In this document: positions 5,856-9,501 of the stretch, one piece after another
Numbering within the stretch: position 1 is the stretch's first letter
Layout: each line of letters opens with the position of its first letter
Source: CAYWKL01 sp964459095
GTDB lineage: Bacteria; Patescibacteriota; Microgenomatia; Daviesbacterales; UBA10151
Assembly (NCBI GenBank): GCA_964459095.1
Contig: CAYWKL010000031.1
Location: 1 to 9,501, forward strand
Direction of reading: 5' to 3'
Length of the DNA: 9,501 nt
Translations under genes and position numbers: made by a program
The notes under the pieces: generated by a model
Seen by the model: only the letters and a program-made list of their open reading frames with translations
The model's database searches: none
What the model was told of the DNA's origin: nothing

Positions 5856-6995
5856 ATGAAGGTTGCATTAGTTCATGATTATTTAATTGAATATGGTGGA
5901 GCTGAGAGGGTTCTGGAAGCATTACATGAGATTTTTCCAGATGCTCCTTTATATACAGCTTTTTTAGATCTCGATTCGTTAGGACCAAATAAGCAGAGCT
6001 TTACTACGTATAAGCAGAGCTTTACTACGTATAAAGATAAATTTAAAAGTTGGAATATAAAAACTTCTTGGTTACAAAACTTGCCTTTTGCTAGAAAATT
6101 AATCTCTCCTTTTAGAATTTTTGCACCATTAATTTTTGAAGGATTTGATTTATCTGAATATGATTTAGTAATTTCTTCTTGTAATACTTATTTTTCAAAA
6201 GCAGTAATTACAAAGCCGGGTTCTTTGCATTTAAGTTATATTCACACACCTCCAAGATATTTATATGGTTATACAACCAGTTTTAATTATAAAAAACACT
6301 GGTGGACTAAAATTCCAGCGGAGGCAATGAATCATATATTGCGTATTTATGATTTTGAAACAAGTCAGCGCCCGGATATTTTAATTGCAAATTCAAAAAA
6401 TGTTAAAGAAAGGATAAAAAAGTTCTACCGCAGGGATTCAGTTGTAATTTATCCTCCAGTAGACATTTCGTCATTCCCGCGAAAGCGGAAATCTAAAGGT
6501 AAGTATTTCTTATCTCTTGGAAGATTAGTAAGAGGGAAGGGAGTAGAGGTAATAGTCAAAGCATTTGATATAACAGGGTTGCCGCTGAAGGTTGCAGGAA
6601 CTGGACCTGAGCTTAAAAATCTACAAAAAGTTTACGGTCGAAATAAAAGTGTAGAATTTTTAGGTATGGTTAAAGATGAAAATTTATCAGAGCTTTATGG
6701 TGGCGCTAAAGCTTTAATCTTAGCTTCAGAGGATGAAGATTTTGGAATTACAGCTGTTGAGGCTTTTGCTTGTGGCACTCCTGTAATAGCGATAAATTCA
6801 GGAGGATATTTGGAAACAGTCATAGAAGGTAAAACAGGGGTGTTTTTTGACGGCGCAACTCCTGAATCTTTAATCAAAGTCCTAGAAAGCTTTGATGAAA
6901 GTAGATTTAACAAGGAGGACTTAAAAGCTCAAGCGGAAAAATTCTCTAAAGAGAGATTCAAAAAGGAAATTTTAGAGTTAATTGAAAAATCTTAA
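5856..6995 (+). CDS. GT4-family glycosyltransferase (GT-B fold)
   Basis: The 379-residue protein is a retaining GT-B glycosyltransferase that would transfer a sugar from a nucleotide-sugar donor in the cytoplasm, probably for surface polysaccharide or glycolipid. The N-terminal Rossmann domain begins MKVALVHDYL and has YGGAERVLEAL (13-23), the acceptor-side glycine motif. TPPRYLYGYT (131-140) is typical of WbaZ/mannosyltransferase-like members. The C-terminal donor domain begins YFLSLGRLVRGKGV (217-230) and carries the E-x7-E motif EDFGITAVE (294-302) followed by AFACGTPVIA. Two oddities are present: an exact 21-bp duplication giving KQSFTTY twice (46-59) and a palindromic insert encoding SSFPRKRKSKGK (205-216) in the linker between domains. 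Neither breaks the frame. Donor and acceptor are unknown. Confidence 0.88.
   Translation: MKVALVHDYLIEYGGAERVLEALHEIFPDAPLYTAFLDLDSLGPNKQSFTTYKQSFTTYKDKFKSWNIKTSWLQNLPFARKLISPFRIFAPLIFEGFDLSEYDLVISSCNTYFSKAVITKPGSLHLSYIHTPPRYLYGYTTSFNYKKHWWTKIPAEAMNHILRIYDFETSQRPDILIANSKNVKERIKKFYRRDSVVIYPPVDISSFPRKRKSKGKYFLSLGRLVRGKGVEVIVKAFDITGLPLKVAGTGPELKNLQKVYGRNKSVEFLGMVKDENLSELYGGAKALILASEDEDFGITAVEAFACGTPVIAINSGGYLETVIEGKTGVFFDGATPESLIKVLESFDESRFNKEDLKAQAEKFSKERFKKEILELIEKS
5991..6032 (+). repeat. Exact 21-bp tandem duplication inside the glycosyltransferase
   Basis: Two identical 21-bp copies lie head to tail at 5991-6011 and 6012-6032, each encoding KQSFTTY. Perfect identity at third codon positions implies a recent slippage event. 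Because the unit is a multiple of three the frame is kept. A third partial copy is not seen beyond the shared AAG/AAA codon. Confidence 0.95.
6468..6493. repeat. GC-rich palindromic repeat element inserted in frame in the glycosyltransferase
   Basis: ATTCCCGC (6473-6480) and GCGGAAAT (6485-6492) pair with one mismatch around a GAAA tetraloop. The flank TCGTC before it and C after it match a dispersed bacterial repeat known from many genomes, whose translation gives SFPRKRE-type peptides in one frame. Here the frame reads SSFPRKRKS. The base composition is markedly different from the AT-rich gene around it. It sits between the two Rossmann domains, just after VYPPVD-type sequence, where the linker varies in length in GT4 enzymes. 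Confidence 0.75.
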
Positions 6996-7001
6996 AAATA
7001 G

Positions 7002-7205
7002 ATGAAAGAGTTAACGCAAGAAGCTAGAATGAGAGATATTTCTGCTCTACTACCCAATGGTTTACCGTATTCCAGCGATGTTATGTCTGGATTGGATGCT
7101 ATAGAGCCTCCATTGACAGAAATAGGACCTATATACAAGCACCCATTATTAGGGAACCTATTTAGAAAAATACTCCCCTTGCTTATCCAGAGTAGAGCAC
7201 GTTAG
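7002..7205 (+). CDS. Short hypothetical ORF, 67 residues
   Basis: This is an ATG-initiated frame starting seven bases after the glycosyltransferase stop and ending 18 bases before the MFS gene. It fills what would otherwise be a 228-base gap, which is long for this compact window. There is no Shine-Dalgarno, no -10 box at the leaderless distance and no recognisable domain. The N-terminal part is polar (MKELTQEARMRDIS); the C-terminal part (HPLLGNLFRKILPLLIQSRAR) is amphipathic and basic, without a true membrane span. Codon choice looks ordinary. It may be a real small protein or a chance frame; conservation in relatives would decide. Confidence 0.4.
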   Translation: MKELTQEARMRDISALLPNGLPYSSDVMSGLDAIEPPLTEIGPIYKHPLLGNLFRKILPLLIQSRAR

Positions 7206-7223
7206 AATTACCCTTAACCCTTT

Positions 7224-8606
7224 ATGGAAGACACTCACTCCTACGGTGCAGTTTTAAAAAACAAAGGATTCTTAAACCTTTGGATAAACCAAATTTTAGT
7301 CCAATTTGCTTATTATTCCCTAAATTTTGCAATGCTTCTTTGGGTATACTACCTAACTAAATCTAATTTTGCTGTTGCTGGCCTTTTAGTTTGTGTTTAC
7401 TCCCCAGCAGTTATTTTTGGAATGTTTTCTGGGGTTTTAGTTGATATAACAAATAGGAAAAAAATAATCATTGCGATTGACCTAATCCTTACTATTTTAA
7501 TACTAAGTTTTCTTTTTTTTAAATCATATTTAGGTTTAAGTTTAGGAATAACTTTCTTAATAAATACTTTTGTTCAGTTTTATATATCAGCTGAATCCTC
7601 CAGTCTCCCCTTAATAGTTAAACCCGAGCAACTTTTTGCAGCAAACTCTCTATTTACAACAACTTATTTTGGAATGTTTTTAATTGGGTTTGGTTTATCT
7701 GGGCCAATTATTGGGGCCTTAGGAATTAATGCTGTTTTTATTATTGGTGGAGTTACTTTATTTATTGCATTTGTGCTTGCCTTTAAATTTCCTCCAATTG
7801 CGGTAAAGCCGGATGCCGCTTCTAAGTTAATGAAGGATGCCATAATAAACAAAAGAGCGAAAGAAGCTTTTGATGTAGCTTTAAGTGAAATCAAAACTAC
7901 GATTCATTTAATAAGAGGAAAATTATCAGTACTTTTTTCCCTTTTAATTTTATCTGGAATGCAAACAGTTGTTGGAGCAATGGCAGTTTTAATGCCTTCT
8001 TTTCTAGAAAAAGATTTACAAATTTCAGCAACAGATTTATCATATATTATGATTTTACCTTTAGGTTTAGGAATGGTAATAGGTGCTCTAGTTATTGGTA
8101 AGCTAGGTTATAAAATCCCAAGAAGGATTTTGGTTGGAAGAAGTGTTTTACTTGCAGGATTAATGCTTTTATCAATAGGTCTTGCACCTCTTGTTTCTCC
8201 AGCTATTAAATATTTTCCAACCCCAAAAGCTGTTTCCTTTTTCCACCAGCCCCCACTCTCTAGCGTTGTAGCTTTTGGCTCTCTACTTTTAGGATTAATT
8301 GTTGTATCAGTGATTATACCTTCTCAAACAGTCTTGCAGGAAAATACTCCAAAAGGGGACAGAGGAAAAGTTTTTGGAGTTTTAGTTGCTGTTATGTCAG
8401 CTTTATCTTTGCCCTTTGTTTTATTTACAGGAGTGTTATCTGATTTATTTGGGACAATACCTATTTTTTTAAGTATTGGTGGAATAATAGGACTGATAGG
8501 TTTACTTATTATAAAACCTGATTTTTTCTTTGAGGAAAAACACTTGCCTTTAAAGGTAAGAGAATTTCTAGGGTTAGGCCATTGGAGAAAGGAAAGAGAT
8601 TTATGA
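7224..8606 (+). CDS. MFS transporter, DHA3-like (drug or siderophore exporter type)
   Basis: The 460-residue polytopic membrane protein has about 12 hydrophobic segments. The first is near residues 21-44 (QILVQFAYYSLNFAMLLWVYYL) and the last near 411-430, with a charged cytoplasmic loop around 190-235 separating the two six-helix halves. MFS motif A is visible as GVLVDITNRKK (70-80: Gly70, Asp74, Arg78). The QENTPKGDRGKVFGV stretch (372-386) is characteristic of the DHA3 subgroup (proton antiporters such as EntS and macrolide exporters). The loop at about 324-346 between late helices is longer than usual. Substrate is unknown. The start has no Shine-Dalgarno; a weak promoter candidate is TTGCTT (7179-7184) with TAGAAT (7203-7208). 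The gene ends with TGA inside the heptamer repeat that precedes recF. Confidence 0.85.
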   Translation: MEDTHSYGAVLKNKGFLNLWINQILVQFAYYSLNFAMLLWVYYLTKSNFAVAGLLVCVYSPAVIFGMFSGVLVDITNRKKIIIAIDLILTILILSFLFFKSYLGLSLGITFLINTFVQFYISAESSSLPLIVKPEQLFAANSLFTTTYFGMFLIGFGLSGPIIGALGINAVFIIGGVTLFIAFVLAFKFPPIAVKPDAASKLMKDAIINKRAKEAFDVALSEIKTTIHLIRGKLSVLFSLLILSGMQTVVGAMAVLMPSFLEKDLQISATDLSYIMILPLGLGMVIGALVIGKLGYKIPRRILVGRSVLLAGLMLLSIGLAPLVSPAIKYFPTPKAVSFFHQPPLSSVVAFGSLLLGLIVVSVIIPSQTVLQENTPKGDRGKVFGVLVAVMSALSLPFVLFTGVLSDLFGTIPIFLSIGGIIGLIGLLIIKPDFFFEEKHLPLKVREFLGLGHWRKERDL

Positions 8607-8662
8607 TATATGATTTACGATTTATGAATTCTTCTTCAATCTTAAATCCTAAATCTTAAATC
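8598..8662. repeat. Inverted heptamer-repeat element between the MFS gene and recF
   Basis: The left arm is a run of degenerate heptamers GATTTAT, GATATAT, GATTTAC, GATTTAT (8598-8625) plus GAATT (8626-8630). The right arm (8638-8662) is the reverse-complement type, AATCTTA, AATCCTA, AATCTTA, AATC. About 25 positions of each arm pair with roughly four mismatches and one bulge around a loop of seven bases (8631-8637). The element begins inside the last codons of the MFS gene and ends eight bases before the recF ATG. As RNA it would be a long AU-rich hairpin with no T-run, so a role as terminator or mRNA-end stabiliser is only possible, not shown. Confidence 0.75.
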
Positions 8663-8669
8663 GTCCAAA

Positions 8670-9501
8670 ATGTTTCTCAAAAGCGTTAATTTAAAAAATT
8701 TCAGAAACTATACAAGTCAAAAGTTCGAGTTCAAGACCCCTATCACTATTTTATTAGGAGACAATTCACAAGGAAAATCAAACTTTTTAGAATCTATTTA
8801 TTTTTTAGCAAATGCAAAATCCCCAAAAGCTTCCGAGGAAACTGAACTAATTAAAAATGGGGAAAAATTTTTAGTTGTTGAGGGAGAATTAAATGACGGG
8901 ACTCATTTACAAGTTGCCATGGAACTGCGGAACGGAAATGAGAGTATCTTAAAAAAAATAAAAGTAAATAAAATTCCAAAAAGAATCGTTGATTATTTAG
9001 GTCACCTCTGTGCGATACTTTTTTCACCTGAAGATATAAATTTAATAATTGGTTCTCCTAATTTAAGACGGTCGCATCTTGACCAAATTATCTCCTCAGT
9101 AGACAGAAATTATAAAAAAAATATTACAAGTTATGAAAATATTTTAACTAGAAAAAATAGAATCTTAAAAAACATAAGAGAGGGGAAGGGTAAATTAGAT
9201 GAGCTGCAATTTTGGGTAGATAATCAAATACTTTTGAGCGGACTTATTTTAGAAACAAGAAAATCTTTTTTTGAGTTCTTAAATTCCGTAGATAAAAAAT
9301 TTGGGAATTTTAACTTAAAGTATTTGCCCAGTGAGATCACTTTAGAGCGCTTTAAAATTTATAGGCAAAGAGAAATTGATGCAGCTATGAGCTTAATTGG
9401 ACCTCAAAGAGATGACTTTTTATTTTTACTTGAAGGAAGAGATTTATCAAAGTTTGGATCCCGTGGAGAACAGCGAACTGCAACGCTAGATTTAAAGTTT
9501 T
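8670..9501 (+). CDS. recF: DNA replication/repair protein RecF, N-terminal 277 residues
   Basis: RecF is an SMC-like ATPase that binds gapped DNA and, with RecO and RecR, loads RecA. The start MFLKSVNLKNFRNY is the family's usual N-terminus. Walker A is GDNSQGKS (30-37), then LESIYFLANAKSPK. FSPEDINLIIGSP-LRRSHLD (118-138) is the highly conserved RecF block; GPQRDDF (244-250) and the ABC signature GSRGEQRT (263-270) follow. Typical RecF has about 360 residues, so roughly 80-90 residues including Walker B lie beyond the right edge. The ATG at 8670 has no Shine-Dalgarno; TTAAAT at 8656-8661 is a weak -10 candidate. In many bacteria recF is near dnaA, dnaN and gyrB, but none of these is upstream here. 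Confidence 0.93.
   Translation, partial: MFLKSVNLKNFRNYTSQKFEFKTPITILLGDNSQGKSNFLESIYFLANAKSPKASEETELIKNGEKFLVVEGELNDGTHLQVAMELRNGNESILKKIKVNKIPKRIVDYLGHLCAILFSPEDINLIIGSPNLRRSHLDQIISSVDRNYKKNITSYENILTRKNRILKNIREGKGKLDELQFWVDNQILLSGLILETRKSFFEFLNSVDKKFGNFNLKYLPSEITLERFKIYRQREIDAAMSLIGPQRDDFLFLLEGRDLSKFGSRGEQRTATLDLKF

Noticed and set aside
5991..6503. Glycosyltransferase as a broken or pseudogenised gene because of the repeat insertions
   Set aside because: Both additions keep the frame, fall in the N-domain loop and interdomain linker, and leave the E-x7-E and glycine motifs intact.
7179..7208. TTGCTT-N18-TAGAAT as promoter of the MFS gene
   Set aside because: It matches the consensus only partly, lies inside the short ORF and gives a 9-base leader unlike the other starts. 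Mentioned with the gene but not listed as a feature.
1..9501. CRISPR array, tRNA or rRNA gene, insertion sequence, restriction or phage-defence operon
   Set aside because: No regularly spaced repeats, cloverleaf sequences, transposase motifs or defence-gene sets were seen. The PIN fragment alone does not make a system.

Overview
This is a low-GC bacterial window with every gene on the + strand. It has very short gaps, one gene overlap and several compact genes. The style fits a reduced-genome lineage of the Patescibacteria (Candidate Phyla Radiation), perhaps Microgenomates-like. That assignment is inferred from gene types and compactness, not proven. TAA, TAG and TGA all end reading frames here, so there is no sign of a reassigned stop codon.

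Left part (1-3553): the tail of a PIN-domain (VapC-like) RNase is followed by a thiamine-diphosphate decarboxylase of the phosphonopyruvate/sulfopyruvate type. A 130-base gap then carries a perfect 18-bp palindrome and a strong promoter. The promoter leads into a compact RtcB-family RNA ligase, which is followed after 25 bases and a strong Shine-Dalgarno by a basic protein of unknown function.

Middle (3594-5812): a small unknown acidic protein, a TrmH-type tRNA 2'-O-methyltransferase and a MYG1-like (DHH-fold) putative phosphohydrolase are packed with 1-base spacing and an 8-base overlap. A small secreted protein with a Cys pair follows.

Right part (5856-9501): a GT4 glycosyltransferase, a doubtful 67-residue ORF, a DHA3-like MFS exporter and the first 277 codons of recF, which runs off the window.

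Most notable observations: (1) four starts lie 6-8 bases downstream of a TATAAT or TAAAAT box, as expected for leaderless or almost leaderless mRNAs; (2) the glycosyltransferase carries an in-frame GC-rich palindrome encoding SSFPRKRKS in its interdomain linker, plus an exact 21-bp tandem duplication; (3) trmH holds an exact 12-bp in-frame duplication beside a GC-rich palindrome; (4) an inverted heptamer-repeat element overlaps the end of the MFS gene and reaches almost to recF; (5) an RtcB-like ligase, two unknown proteins and TrmH form a possible RNA-repair/modification neighbourhood. No complete defence system, CRISPR array, insertion sequence or RNA gene is visible.
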